Shown piece after piece: positions 56,942-64,000 of a DNA stretch of 64,000 nt (position 1 is the first letter of the stretch; each line of letters opens with the position of its first letter). The translations under genes and the position numbers were made by a program. A model generated the notes under the pieces. That model was not told the origin of the DNA. It did not search any database and saw only the letters and a program-made list of their open reading frames with translations. Source of the DNA: Oscillospiraceae bacterium (lineage in GTDB: Bacteria; Bacillota; Clostridia; Oscillospirales; Ruminococcaceae); assembly GCA_017536625.1 (NCBI GenBank), contig JAFXGY010000050.1, forward strand, positions 19,545-83,544, written 5' to 3'.

Positions 56942-57466
56942 ATGGGCTTTTTAAAATGCTTCTGCTGGTTTCTGATAATTGGCGTGATTTCATTCATAGC
57001 CGGAAGAATAATGCCGAAACACTGGATTTCTTTTGATAAATTTCCCTTCGCGCCATTTGATTTTGAAATGGAAGGGAAAATTTATAAAAAAATCGGCATA
57101 GCAAAGTGGCAAAGCAAGGTTCCAGATATGAGCAGGGTTTTTAAAAAAATAATGCCCCCGAAGCGGATCGAAAACCGTCCGGAGATAAAAGAACTTGTTC
57201 TGATGATAGAAGAAACCTGCGTTGCGGAAATAGTACATATCCTGATAATTTTCTGCGGAGCTGGATATTTAATGCTTTGGGAAGGTTTCGGCGGAATTTT
57301 ATGTTTTTTGCTCAACGTTTTCGCAAATCTGGTTTTTGTGGTGATTCAGCGTTATAACCGCCCAAGGTTAATGAAAATCCTTAAAAGAAAAGGATATGAA
57401 CCAAAAAAGGAGAGTGCAAAATTTGCGTGTTCTGATACTCAGCTGCAGCACCGGCGGCGGACATGA
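56942..57466 (+). CDS. CrtO-like (glycosyl-4,4'-diaponeurosporenoate acyltransferase family) membrane protein
   Basis: The 174-residue protein has an N-terminal helix and a pair of helices near the C-terminus. The spaced motifs 'FPFAPFDFEMEGKIYKKIGIAKW', 'PKRI', 'IEETCVAEIVHIL' and 'VIQRYNRPRL' (pieces) match PF18927, named for staphylococcal CrtO. No carotenoid genes are here; the neighbours are a diacylglycerol glycosyltransferase-like enzyme and a PAP2 phosphatase. A role in acylating a glycolipid is therefore the better inference. GGGGGGAT is the ribosome site. Confidence 0.75.
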   Translation: MGFLKCFCWFLIIGVISFIAGRIMPKHWISFDKFPFAPFDFEMEGKIYKKIGIAKWQSKVPDMSRVFKKIMPPKRIENRPEIKELVLMIEETCVAEIVHILIIFCGAGYLMLWEGFGGILCFLLNVFANLVFVVIQRYNRPRLMKILKRKGYEPKKESAKFACSDTQLQHRRRT

Positions 57467-58553
57467 TTCCTGCGCGGCGGCTTTAAACGAAGCCTTTTTT
57501 GAAAAAGGCGATTACTGCAAAACCGTTGATTCCCTTTCCTTTGTTTCGGAAAATTTTAAAAAATTTATGAGCAGAGGGCATTCGCTTATGTATCGGAAGT
57601 TTCCATGGCTTTTTCGCTTCGGATACGGTTTTGCGGAAGAACACGAAAGCTTCCTCAAAAAAAATTCTCCCGCATTTAATCTGCTGTCAAAAGGTTCGGA
57701 AAAACTTTATGATTTCATAATCAAAAAGAGATTCGATGCGGTAATCTGCGTTCACGTTTTTTCCGGAATAGTTCTCGAAAGCGCTTTTTTCGGAAAAAGA
57801 AAACCGGATATAAAAACCGCATTTGTTGCAACGGATTATACATGCAGCCCCGGGGCATGGGCTTTTGATTATGATTATTATTTTATTCCGGATGAATCGC
57901 TGGAAAGTGAGTTCACTTCCCATGGTATTCCGGAAGAGAAAATCATTCCATGCGGAATACCGGTGAAAAAGATGTTTGTTGCAAAAGCGGAAAAAGCGGA
58001 GGCAAAACGGATCTGCGGCGTTCTGCCGGGAAATAAGCATCTGCTTATTATGGGCGGAAGCATGGGCTGCGGAGGAATTGAAAGCATAACTCAAAAATTC
58101 GCAGAAAACCTTTATGATGATATCGAAGCTACCGTGGTTTGCGGAAATAACAAAAAACTCTTCAAAAAACTTTACTTTAAGTATAAAAACAACAGGAATA
58201 TACATATAGTGGGGTATTCAAAAGATGTTTCACTCCTTATGGAAAGCGCCGACCTTTATCTTACAAAACCGGGTGGAATAAGCACAACCGAAGCCATGAC
58301 AAAGGCCCTGCCAATGGTTTTGATAAATTCAGTTTCGGGATGTGAAAAATACAATCTTGAATATTTCATAAAAATCGGCGGCGCAGTTGCGGCGGATTCC
58401 GAAGAAGTTTTTGAAAAATGCCGGTGCCTTTTCGAAAATGAAAAAGCTCTTTCAAAACTTTCCGAAAATCTATCTTTAAAAAGGAAACCTCTTGCCGCAA
58501 AAGAAATCTGTTTTATAATCCGAGGTGAAAAATGCAGAGAAAACCTGAAATAA
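57423..58553 (+). CDS. MGDG synthase/UgtP-like glycosyltransferase
   Basis: The 376-residue GT28-like enzyme has an N-terminal MGDG_synth domain ('LILSCSTGGGHDSCAAAL', 'DSLSFVSENF') and a C-terminal nucleotide-sugar site ('LLIMGGSMGCGGI', 'LYLTKPGGISTTEAMTKALPMVL' in part). Such enzymes add glucose or galactose to diacylglycerol. A TTG at 57423 lies ten bases past AAGGAG and gives the family N-terminus. It overlaps the upstream gene by 44 bases, while the ATG at 57396 precedes the ribosome site. Confidence 0.88.
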   Translation: MRVLILSCSTGGGHDSCAAALNEAFFEKGDYCKTVDSLSFVSENFKKFMSRGHSLMYRKFPWLFRFGYGFAEEHESFLKKNSPAFNLLSKGSEKLYDFIIKKRFDAVICVHVFSGIVLESAFFGKRKPDIKTAFVATDYTCSPGAWAFDYDYYFIPDESLESEFTSHGIPEEKIIPCGIPVKKMFVAKAEKAEAKRICGVLPGNKHLLIMGGSMGCGGIESITQKFAENLYDDIEATVVCGNNKKLFKKLYFKYKNNRNIHIVGYSKDVSLLMESADLYLTKPGGISTTEAMTKALPMVLINSVSGCEKYNLEYFIKIGGAVAADSEEVFEKCRCLFENEKALSKLSENLSLKRKPLAAKEICFIIRGEKCRENLK

Positions 58554-59212
58554 ATTACCGGGAATTTCGCTTCAATAAGCTGAAAAGCCGGGAATTTTCT
58601 CACCTTAAACTGCTGATATTTTGGCCGTTTTTCGGGCTTGCTTTTCTTTTTGTTGAAAGATTTTACAGGGTGGAAAGCTATTATCCGATGCATTGTTTCA
58701 TCGATGATATGATTCCGTTTTGTGAAATTTTCCTTATTCCGTACCTTTTTTGGTTCGTGTTTCTCATCGGAATGCATTTATATACGCTTTTATATGACGC
58801 AGATACCTTTGAGAAAATGATGAAATATATAATTATTACATATTCCGCAGCGATAATAATATACCTCTTTTTTCCGACCTGTCAGAATCTGCGTCCGGAA
58901 TTTTTTGAACGCAGCAATATCTTCACGGAATTTCTCGAAGGCTTTTATGTATTCGATACCAACACGAACGTCTGTCCTTCAATACATGTTATAGGTTCAC
59001 TTGCGGTTATGTTTGCCGCATGGAACGCCAAAGGGCTTGAAGCGCCCGGATATAAAATTGCTTTCGGCATAATGGCGCTTCTTATCTGCTTATCGACTGT
59101 ATTTTTAAAACAGCATTCGATTCTTGACGTTCTTGCGGCGATTCCCATCTCCCTTGCGGCATACCCCCTTTGCTACAGAAAAAAGGACAGAACAAAAAAT
59201 GCCCTGCGTTAA
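58532..59212 (+). CDS. PAP2-family membrane phosphatase
   Basis: The 226-residue protein has about six helices and the PAP2 motifs 'CPSIHVIGS' (His) and 'KQHSILDVLAA' (His-x4-Asp). The first motif K-x6-RP is replaced by less clear sequence ('NLRPEFFER' may supply the Arg-Pro). It probably removes phosphate from phosphatidate or prenyl-PP, supplying diacylglycerol to the glycosyltransferase just upstream, which it overlaps by 22 bases. GAGGTG precedes the ATG. Confidence 0.85.
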   Translation: MQRKPEINYREFRFNKLKSREFSHLKLLIFWPFFGLAFLFVERFYRVESYYPMHCFIDDMIPFCEIFLIPYLFWFVFLIGMHLYTLLYDADTFEKMMKYIIITYSAAIIIYLFFPTCQNLRPEFFERSNIFTEFLEGFYVFDTNTNVCPSIHVIGSLAVMFAAWNAKGLEAPGYKIAFGIMALLICLSTVFLKQHSILDVLAAIPISLAAYPLCYRKKDRTKNALR

Positions 59213-59231
59213 AGCCGCGGGGCATTTTTGC
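59196..59231 (+). terminator. Terminator of the lipid operon
   Basis: AATGCCC...GGGCATT stem with an imperfect upper part, then TTTTT. It overlaps the last codons of the PAP2 gene. Confidence 0.75.
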
Positions 59232-59277
59232 GTCAAAATATTCAAATAAAGCTGTTAAATATTTATATTTTTGTGTA

Positions 59278-59305
59278 TTGAAAAAACGGCGGTTTTTGAT
59301 ATAAT
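59278..59305 (+). promoter_or_regulatory. Promoter of the glp operon
   Basis: TTGAAA (59278-59283), 16-base spacer, TATAAT (59300-59305). Confidence 0.65.
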
Positions 59306-59333
59306 TAAGATGTTAGAATATGCGCAACTTCTT

Positions 59334-59399
59334 AAGCACGAAAGGAGGACCCATTGGAAAGCGTTAAGCCCGAAGGTCTTTTCTCCGCGTGCTTTTTTT
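59334..59399 (+). promoter_or_regulatory. Attenuator-like leader RNA of the glp operon
   Basis: Nested helices AAGCACG (59334-59340)/CGTGCTT (59388-59394), GGAG (59344-59347)/CTCC (59383-59386) and GACC (59348-59351)/GGTC (59375-59378) close a 23-base loop and are followed by a seven-T run. This is a terminator inside the 5' leader. GlpP-controlled leaders of glycerol genes in Bacillus have this arrangement (family knowledge). An AAAGGAGG plus TTG at 59354 could alternatively start a 22-codon leader peptide whose stop touches the glpA start. Confidence 0.65.
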
Positions 59400-59422
59400 G
59401 TTGCCGAAAGGGGATTTTATAA

Positions 59423-60871
59423 TTGGTATATGACGTTGCTGTGATCGGCGCGGGCATTATCGGCTGCGGAGTCGCAAGAGAACTCTCCCGCTATAACTGC
59501 AAAGCTGTGCTGATCGAAAAAGAAAACGATGTTGCTATGGGCACCACCAGAGCAAACAGCGCAATCATCCATGCCGGTTACGACCCGGAGCCCGGCACTC
59601 TTATGGCAAAATATAACGCCCCGGGCAATAAAATGGCCGGCGAAATCTGCAAGGAACTTGACGTTCCTTTCAAGCGCTGCGGTTCCTTCGTTCTTGCCTT
59701 CAGCGAAGAGGAAATGGAAACCGTAAAAAAACTTTATGAAAGAGGAGTTGCAAACGGCGTTCCAGATCAGAAGATCCTTTCCGGCGAAGAAGTCAGAAAA
59801 ATGGAACCCAACGTGAACGAAAACTGCGTCGGTGCGCTTTATGCTCCTTCCGCCGGAATTGTGAACCCCTGGGAATTTGCCCTTGCCATGGGCGAACAGG
59901 CGGTTGAAAACGGGGTTGAACTTAAACTTTGCTGGGAAGCCTCTTCCATCAGAAAAGAAAACGGAAACTTCATCATCACCGGCAAAAACGGTGAAGAAAT
60001 CGAAGCGAAATTCGTTGTCAATGCCGCGGGCGTTTACAGCGACACCGTTGCGAACATGATCGGCGACGAAAGCTTTTCCATCGATTCTTCCAGAGGTCAG
60101 TATTATCTTCTCGATAAATCCCAGGGCGAACTTTTCGGCCACGTAATGTTCCAATGCCCCGGCCCTCTCGGAAAAGGCGTTCTTGTTGCTCCCACCGTTC
60201 ACGGAAACCTCATCGTCGGCCCGGATGCAAACCCCGGCTGTGCAAAAGATGACGTTTGCACCGACCGCGAAGGTCTTGCGAACGTTGCCGCCACCAGCAA
60301 AAAAACCACCAACGCCGTCAACTTCCGTGAATGCATCCGCAACTTTGCAGGCCTCAGAAGCGAACCTTCCACCCACGATTTCATCGTAGGTTTTTCCGAA
60401 GCTGACGACCACTTCATGAACATTGCCGGAATCAAATCTCCCGGTCTTTCCGCAGCTCCCGCAATTGCAGAAGATGCTGTAAGAATGCTCCTCGAAGCAG
60501 GCGTTCCTTCCGAAAAGAAAGAAAACTTCATCGGCGGACACAAACATCTTCGCTTCAAGGAACTTTCCGATGAAGAAAAAGCAGCCGCCATCGCAAAGAA
60601 CCCCGCATACGGAAGAGTAATCTGCCGCTGCGAAACCATCACCGAAGGCGAAATCGTCGATGCTCTCCATGGCGTAATCGTTCCGAGAACCCTTGACGGA
60701 ATCAAACGCCGCTGCAACGCGGGTATGGGCAGATGCCAGAGCGGATTCTGCGGACCTAAAGTTCTTGAAATCATAGCAAGAGAACTTGATATGGATCCCG
60801 TTGATGTTCTTCTTGATAGAGAAGGTTCCTACATACTTACCGGAAAAACCACGAAGGGAGGCTGCCGTTAA
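59423..60871 (+). CDS. glpA: GlpA-like FAD-dependent glycerol-3-phosphate dehydrogenase
   Basis: The 482-residue flavoenzyme has the FAD-binding 'VIGAGIIGCGVARELSRY', a DAO-type fold with 'TRANSAIIHAGYDPEPG' and a C-terminal BFD-like [2Fe-2S] domain ('VICRCETITEGEIVDAL', 'RCQSGFCGP'). It oxidises glycerol 3-phosphate to dihydroxyacetone phosphate in the anaerobic GlpABC manner. A TTG start at 59423 lies seven bases after AAGGGGAT and adjoins the stop of the possible leader peptide. The stop overlaps the next start (TAATG). Confidence 0.88.
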   Translation: MVYDVAVIGAGIIGCGVARELSRYNCKAVLIEKENDVAMGTTRANSAIIHAGYDPEPGTLMAKYNAPGNKMAGEICKELDVPFKRCGSFVLAFSEEEMETVKKLYERGVANGVPDQKILSGEEVRKMEPNVNENCVGALYAPSAGIVNPWEFALAMGEQAVENGVELKLCWEASSIRKENGNFIITGKNGEEIEAKFVVNAAGVYSDTVANMIGDESFSIDSSRGQYYLLDKSQGELFGHVMFQCPGPLGKGVLVAPTVHGNLIVGPDANPGCAKDDVCTDREGLANVAATSKKTTNAVNFRECIRNFAGLRSEPSTHDFIVGFSEADDHFMNIAGIKSPGLSAAPAIAEDAVRMLLEAGVPSEKKENFIGGHKHLRFKELSDEEKAAAIAKNPAYGRVICRCETITEGEIVDALHGVIVPRTLDGIKRRCNAGMGRCQSGFCGPKVLEIIARELDMDPVDVLLDREGSYILTGKTTKGGCR

Positions 60872-62151
60872 TGTATTATGATTTAGTTGTTGTCGGCGGA
60901 GGCCCCGCAGGTCTTGCCGCCGCTGAAGAAGCAAAGAAAAACGGAGCAGGCTCCGTACTCATCATCGAACGCGATAAAGAGCTCGGCGGAATCCTTAACC
61001 AGTGCATACATTCCGGCTTCGGTCTTCACGTTTTCAAAGAACAGCTTTCCGGCCCGGAATATGCCCAGCGCTTCATCGACCGTCTTGAAGGAACCGGAAT
61101 CGAAGTAAAAACCGATACCATGGTCCTCGGCATTACCCCGGAAAAATCCGTTTACGCCATCAGCGCCGCAGAAGGCTATATGAAGATAGATGCGGGCGCA
61201 ATCGTTCTTGCCATGGGCTGCCGCGAAAGAACCCGCGGCGCCATCGCAATTCCCGGCGAAAGACCTTCCGGAATTTTCACCGCCGGCGCCGCCCAGAAAT
61301 ATATCAATATGGACGGCTATATGGTCGGTAAAAAGGTGCTTATCCTCGGTTCCGGCGATATCGGTCTTATTATGGCAAGAAGAATGACCCTTGAAGGTGC
61401 GGAAGTCAAAGCGGTAGTCGAACTTATGCCCTATTCCAACGGCCTTAAACGTAACATTGCCCAGTGCCTTGATGACTACGGCATTCCGCTTTATCTCAGC
61501 CACACCGTAACCGATATCAAAGGCGAAAACGGCCGACTTTCCAAAGTCATCGTCAGCAAAGTAAACGGTTATGACCCCATTCCGGGAACCGAAATTGAAT
61601 TTGACGTAGATACTCTTCTTCTTTCCGTCGGTCTTGTTCCTGAAAACGAACTTTCCCGTTCCGCCGGTGTTGTTCTTGATAAACGCACCAACGGCGCCAT
61701 TGTTGACGAAACCATGATGACCTCCATTCCCGGAATTTTCGCCTGCGGAAACGTTCTTCATGTTCACGACCTTGTTGACTTCGTAACCCACGAATCCGAA
61801 AGAGCCGGCAAAGCCGCCGCCGAATACCTTAAAGCACAGCGTGAAGGCACAGAAAAGGAAGAAGCGGAAGCTCCCATCGAACTCCATAACGGTGATTTCA
61901 TCGGATACACCGTTCCCCAGAAAGTAACCGTTTCCAAGGTCGATAAATTCATCGAAGTTCTCTTCCGCGTCCGCGCAGTCCTCAACAACGCAACCGTTGT
62001 TGTAAAAGCCGGCGATAAAGTTCTTATGAGCAAAAAGCACGAACAGATGCTTCCCGCGGAAATGGAAAAACTCATCATCCCGAAAAAAATGCTTGAAATG
62101 GCAGAGGGAAAAGATATCGAAATTGCAGTTGTTAAGGAGGGCGAAGAATAA
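60871..62151 (+). CDS. GlpB-like NAD(P)/FAD-dependent oxidoreductase
   Basis: The 426-residue disulfide-reductase-like flavoprotein has 'VVVGGGPAGLAAAEEAKKNG' (in part), a second nucleotide-binding 'VLILGSGDIGLIMARRM' and 'GIFACGNVLHVHDLVD'. 'GCRERTRGAIAIPGERPSG' is typical of this operon type. It passes electrons from the GlpA-like subunit on to an acceptor. It overlaps glpA by one base (TAATG) behind GGGAGG. Confidence 0.86.
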   Translation: MYYDLVVVGGGPAGLAAAEEAKKNGAGSVLIIERDKELGGILNQCIHSGFGLHVFKEQLSGPEYAQRFIDRLEGTGIEVKTDTMVLGITPEKSVYAISAAEGYMKIDAGAIVLAMGCRERTRGAIAIPGERPSGIFTAGAAQKYINMDGYMVGKKVLILGSGDIGLIMARRMTLEGAEVKAVVELMPYSNGLKRNIAQCLDDYGIPLYLSHTVTDIKGENGRLSKVIVSKVNGYDPIPGTEIEFDVDTLLLSVGLVPENELSRSAGVVLDKRTNGAIVDETMMTSIPGIFACGNVLHVHDLVDFVTHESERAGKAAAEYLKAQREGTEKEEAEAPIELHNGDFIGYTVPQKVTVSKVDKFIEVLFRVRAVLNNATVVVKAGDKVLMSKKHEQMLPAEMEKLIIPKKMLEMAEGKDIEIAVVKEGEE

Positions 62152-62501
62152 TGCTTAAGACTATAACCTGTATCTGCTGCCCCAAAGGCTGCCTTGTAAC
62201 CCTCGATACCGATAAACCGGAAGAAACCGCAAAAGGCTTTAACTGCCCCCAGGGAAAAGAATACGCCATCGGCGAACTTACCCACCCCATGCGTACCATC
62301 TCTTCCACCGTTGAAATCAAAGGCGGACTTCATCCGAGAATCCCCGTAAAAACCAACGGCAATATTCCGAAGGAGAAAATCTTCGAGGTTATGGACGAAA
62401 TCAATAAAATTTCTGTCGAAAGCCCCGTAAAATGCGGCGATATCCTTCTCGAAAACGTACTCGATACCGGAGTAAACATCGTTGCCTGCAGAGATATGTA
62501 A
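62151..62501 (+). CDS. DUF1667 protein, third subunit of the GlpA/GlpB-like complex
   Basis: The 116-residue protein starts with 'TCICCPKGCLV' and has 'GFNCPQGKEYA' and 'RTISSTVEIKGG'. These are the marks of DUF1667, always encoded after the GlpA- and GlpB-like genes in Clostridia. The four cysteines probably bind a metal cluster. TAATG overlap and AAGGAGGG site show coupling to the upstream gene. A strong terminator follows; glpK, glpF and glpP are not in the window. Confidence 0.88.
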   Translation: MLKTITCICCPKGCLVTLDTDKPEETAKGFNCPQGKEYAIGELTHPMRTISSTVEIKGGLHPRIPVKTNGNIPKEKIFEVMDEINKISVESPVKCGDILLENVLDTGVNIVACRDM

Positions 62502-62529
62502 TATCGTGCTCAAATTGTTATAAAAACAG

Positions 62530-62565
62530 AACCCCCGTGCTCATCTGAGCACGGGGGTTTTTTAT
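62530..62565 (+). terminator. Terminator of the glp operon
   Basis: AACCCCCGTGCTCA-TC-TGAGCACGGGGGTT followed by TTTTT. Confidence 0.92.
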
Positions 62566-62620
62566 AAGCCTCCCTTGCCTAAAGGGAGGTGGCATTTGCA
62601 AAGCAAATGACGGAGGGATT
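62566..62620 (+). repeat. Structured dispersed repeat, copy 6 (half-element)
   Basis: TAAG-CCTCCCTT-GCCT-AAAGGGAGG-TGG-CATTTGC-AAA-GCAAATG-ACGGAGGGATT. Identical in plan to 63881-63934, but with a different second stem. Confidence 0.75.
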
Positions 62621-62630
62621 CTGCTAAAAC

Positions 62631-62653
62631 GGGCGGATATTATCCGCCCCTAC
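62631..62653. repeat. Dispersed palindrome GGGCGGAT..ATCCGCCC, copy 2
   Basis: GGGCGGATATTATCCGCCCC followed by TAC; it differs from the copy at 2562-2583 only in the centre. Confidence 0.7.
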
Positions 62654-62682
62654 TGTAGGAAACGGTCTTGACTGTTCCAAAA

Positions 62683-62711
62683 CAAAAGGCGGCCGTTGGC
62701 CGCCTTTTTTA
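62683..62711 (-). terminator. Terminator of the MtnA-like gene
   Basis: AAAAGGCGGCC-GTT-GGCCGCCTTTT, followed by TTTTGTTTTGG on the minus strand. Confidence 0.82.
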
Positions 62712-62716
62712 TCAAA

Positions 62717-63787
62717 TTATACGATAAGTTCGTATTCGCCGGTGCCGTCGTCGCCGTTGTAATAATCCCAAAGTTTGTCGCCGTCATAAATTCCTTTATC
62801 GGTAACAAATCCGGTAACAAGTTCCGGCGGGGTTTTGTCGAATGCGGGATAGAATCCGTTTACGCCTTCAACGGCGGTGCGGGTTCCAAGCGCTTCAAGA
62901 ACAAGGTTCGGGTCGCGCTCTTCGATTTTGACGTCCTTTGCGAAGGGGTGGCATTTATCCGGGGTGCCGGTTACATAGAAAGGAATTCCCCAATATTTTG
63001 CCGCAAGAGCGATTTGGAAAGTGCCGACTTTGTTGATTACAACGCCGTCCATGGTAATTGCGTCCGCCGCGCAGGTGAAAACGTCAACCTTCTTTTCGTG
63101 CATGGTCCAGCCGGGCATATTATCGGTGATGACGGTTACGTCAAATCCCATATCATGAAGAACGGAAGCGGTAAGGCGTGCACCCTGGAAATAAGGTCTG
63201 GTTTCGGGGCAGACGAATTTGATTTTTTTGCCCTGGGCTTTGATTTCCTTGCACATGAAGCCAAGGATGGTTTCGGCGTAGCACTGGGTCATAACGGTGC
63301 CTTCATCCGGGAATTTGGAAACAAGGTGTTTTGCAACTTCACCGATTTTGTTATAGCGGTTATCGGTAAGGGCGATAATGCGGTCGAAAGTTGCCTGAAT
63401 AGCATCTTTTTCGCCGGCTGCAAAAGCTTCTTCCGCCGCGGCAACGCAGGAATCGGTGATGATTTTGATGCGTTTTGCGGTGGTGGGTCTTGCGTTGACT
63501 ATAAGATCCTGAGCATAGCGGATATGCTCCATTGCTTTGTCATAAGGCATATCTTTTGCTTCATAAGCGGCAAGGACGATTCCCATTCCGCAGGCGAGAT
63601 AGGGACCTGCGCTCTGGACTATCATATCGCGCATGGCGTTCGCAACTTCCTCGGAAGTGTTGCAGGTTACGAATTTGATGGGATGGGGATAGCATCTCCG
63701 GTCAAGAATACGGACTTTTCCGTCCTCGTACCATGCTACGTTTTCATAACGGAGAAGGAAGGCAAGGCCTTCGTCGGCTCTGGGCAT
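62717..63787 (-). CDS. MtnA-like aldose-phosphate isomerase (eIF2B alpha/beta/delta superfamily)
   Basis: The 356-residue protein has the isomerase motifs 'MTQCYAET' (catalytic Cys), 'PETRPYFQGARLTAS' (in part), 'VITDNMPGWTM' and 'NKVGTFQIALAAKY'. The catalytic Asp motif reads 'CAADAITMDG', where methylthioribose-1-phosphate isomerase has GADRI..NG; the Asp is kept but Arg is lost. No methionine-salvage genes are nearby, so a related substrate such as ribose 1,5-bisphosphate is possible. AAAGGAGT precedes the ATG. Confidence 0.82.
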   Translation of the reverse strand: MPRADEGLAFLLRYENVAWYEDGKVRILDRRCYPHPIKFVTCNTSEEVANAMRDMIVQSAGPYLACGMGIVLAAYEAKDMPYDKAMEHIRYAQDLIVNARPTTAKRIKIITDSCVAAAEEAFAAGEKDAIQATFDRIIALTDNRYNKIGEVAKHLVSKFPDEGTVMTQCYAETILGFMCKEIKAQGKKIKFVCPETRPYFQGARLTASVLHDMGFDVTVITDNMPGWTMHEKKVDVFTCAADAITMDGVVINKVGTFQIALAAKYWGIPFYVTGTPDKCHPFAKDVKIEERDPNLVLEALGTRTAVEGVNGFYPAFDKTPPELVTGFVTDKGIYDGDKLWDYYNGDDGTGEYELIV

Positions 63788-63822
63788 AAAAAAACTCCTT
63801 TCGGATATTGTTATTCAAAGCC

Positions 63823-63851
63823 ATTATACTATTTTCGACGCAAAGTTACAA
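63823..63851 (-). promoter_or_regulatory. Promoter of the MtnA-like gene
   Basis: TTGTAA (63846-63851), 17-base spacer, TATAAT (63823-63828) on the minus strand. The leader has no room for a SAM riboswitch. Confidence 0.65.
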
Positions 63852-63859
63852 GAAGCAAT

Positions 63860-64000
63860 ATAAATTATTGTTTATCCTATTAAGCCTCCCTTGTGTAAAG
63901 GGAGGTGGCACGGCAAAGCCGTGACGGAGGGATTGTCTATACATCATGATTTGATAGGATTACAATCCCCCAGTCATCTTCGATGACAGCCCCCTTTGCA
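63860..64000. mobile_element. MITE-like structured element, copy 7 (cut by window end)
   Basis: Begins with the same 15-mer ATAAATTATTGTTTA (63860-63874) as copy 2. It continues TCCTATTAAGCCTCCCTTG, hairpin 1 (CCTCCCTT/AAAGGGAGG), TGG, hairpin 2 CACGGC-AAA-GCCGTG and ACGGAGGGATTGT. After a spacer comes an inverted half, ACAATCCCCCAGTCATC-TTC-GATGACAGCCCCCTTTG. The distal terminus lies beyond the window. Confidence 0.75.

Noticed and set aside
59417-60934. 505-codon minus-strand frame opposite glpA, and a 385-codon one opposite glpB (60883-62040)
   Set aside because: Both mirror well-supported flavoprotein genes and have no ribosome sites or recognisable motifs.
63788-63859. SAM-type riboswitch upstream of the MtnA-like gene
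   Set aside because: Promoter lies about 35 bases from the start codon; no room for a SAM aptamer and no matching motifs.
63881-63990. CRISPR array
   Set aside because: Repeats are dispersed singly or as inverted halves over 60 kb, with no regular spacers and no cas genes.

Overview
The window looks like chromosomal DNA from an anaerobic, low-to-moderate GC Firmicute of the class Clostridia, most likely a gut member of the Oscillospirales/Ruminococcaceae. This rests on several features: strong GGAGG ribosome sites with frequent TTG/GTG starts; TTG-N17-TATAAT promoters; a yaaQ-holB-yaaT ... yabB-rsmI block as in Bacillus/Clostridium; many small 2[4Fe-4S] ferredoxins; an anaerobic glpABC-like glycerol-3-phosphate dehydrogenase operon; an FMN riboswitch in front of RibU; and NADP-type glutamate dehydrogenase. 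No phage, plasmid, IS transposase or CRISPR array was seen. The species assignment is inference.

Layout. 0.1-7.2 kb: NTP_transf_5 protein, ribosomal proteins L13/S9, a trigger-factor-like protein that has lost its ribosome-binding domain, a lipoprotein, a P1-family peptidase and an ECF sigma/anti-sigma pair. 7.2-12.7 kb: two tandem YgjV-like membrane proteins, MgtE, a MITE-like repeat, CarD-like regulator, an HTH/zinc/desulfoferrodoxin-like fusion, EF-P and a Cys/Asp-rich CD1247-type protein. 12.7-19.2 kb: FMN riboswitch-ribU, P-type ATPase, GNAT and a two-component system. 19.2-24.1 kb: an SOS-type DNA repair pair (radical SAM + TIGR03915), NUDIX, tRNA-Arg(ACG), MFS and an unknown protein. 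24.2-28.9 kb: glycolytic operon pgk-tpiA-gpmI (with a structured repeat between pgk and tpiA) and a lipoprotein. 29-40.9 kb: DUF1846, exonuclease III, Ig-like surface protein, ECF S-component, DUF212, peptide deformylase, a PII/PII/DUF1538 operon, an atypical carbamoyltransferase, nucleotidyltransferase, YfcE, YigZ, L31. 41-45.3 kb: phosphoglucomutase, flavoprotein, small protein, GDH. 45.8-56.8 kb: a long plus-strand block running YifB/ComM, QueG-like, FemAB, Orn/Lys/Arg decarboxylase-like, c-di-AMP receptor, holB, ricT, four ferredoxins, GNAT, SPFH, yabB, rsmI. 56.9-59.2 kb: a three-gene lipid operon. 59.3-62.5 kb: glpA/glpB/DUF1667 with a structured attenuator-like leader. 62.7-63.8 kb: MtnA-like isomerase.

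The most unusual non-gene signal is a family of dispersed structured repeats (about 2.5, 9.9, 26.5, 45.5, 55.2, 62.6 and 63.9 kb). They share a GGGAGG-type hairpin followed by a second hairpin whose stem sequence changes from copy to copy while remaining paired. Three element ends carry the same 15-bp terminal sequence, indicating a MITE-like mobile unit. A second dispersed palindrome (GGGCGGAT..ATCCGCCC) is linked to two of them. Other points of interest are a terminator-like leader in front of the glp operon, a LexA-type box on the radical-SAM repair operon, duplicated ferredoxin promoter cassettes, and several enzymes with altered key residues. Coding starts were re-chosen from Shine-Dalgarno spacing; long antisense open frames over real genes are ignored.
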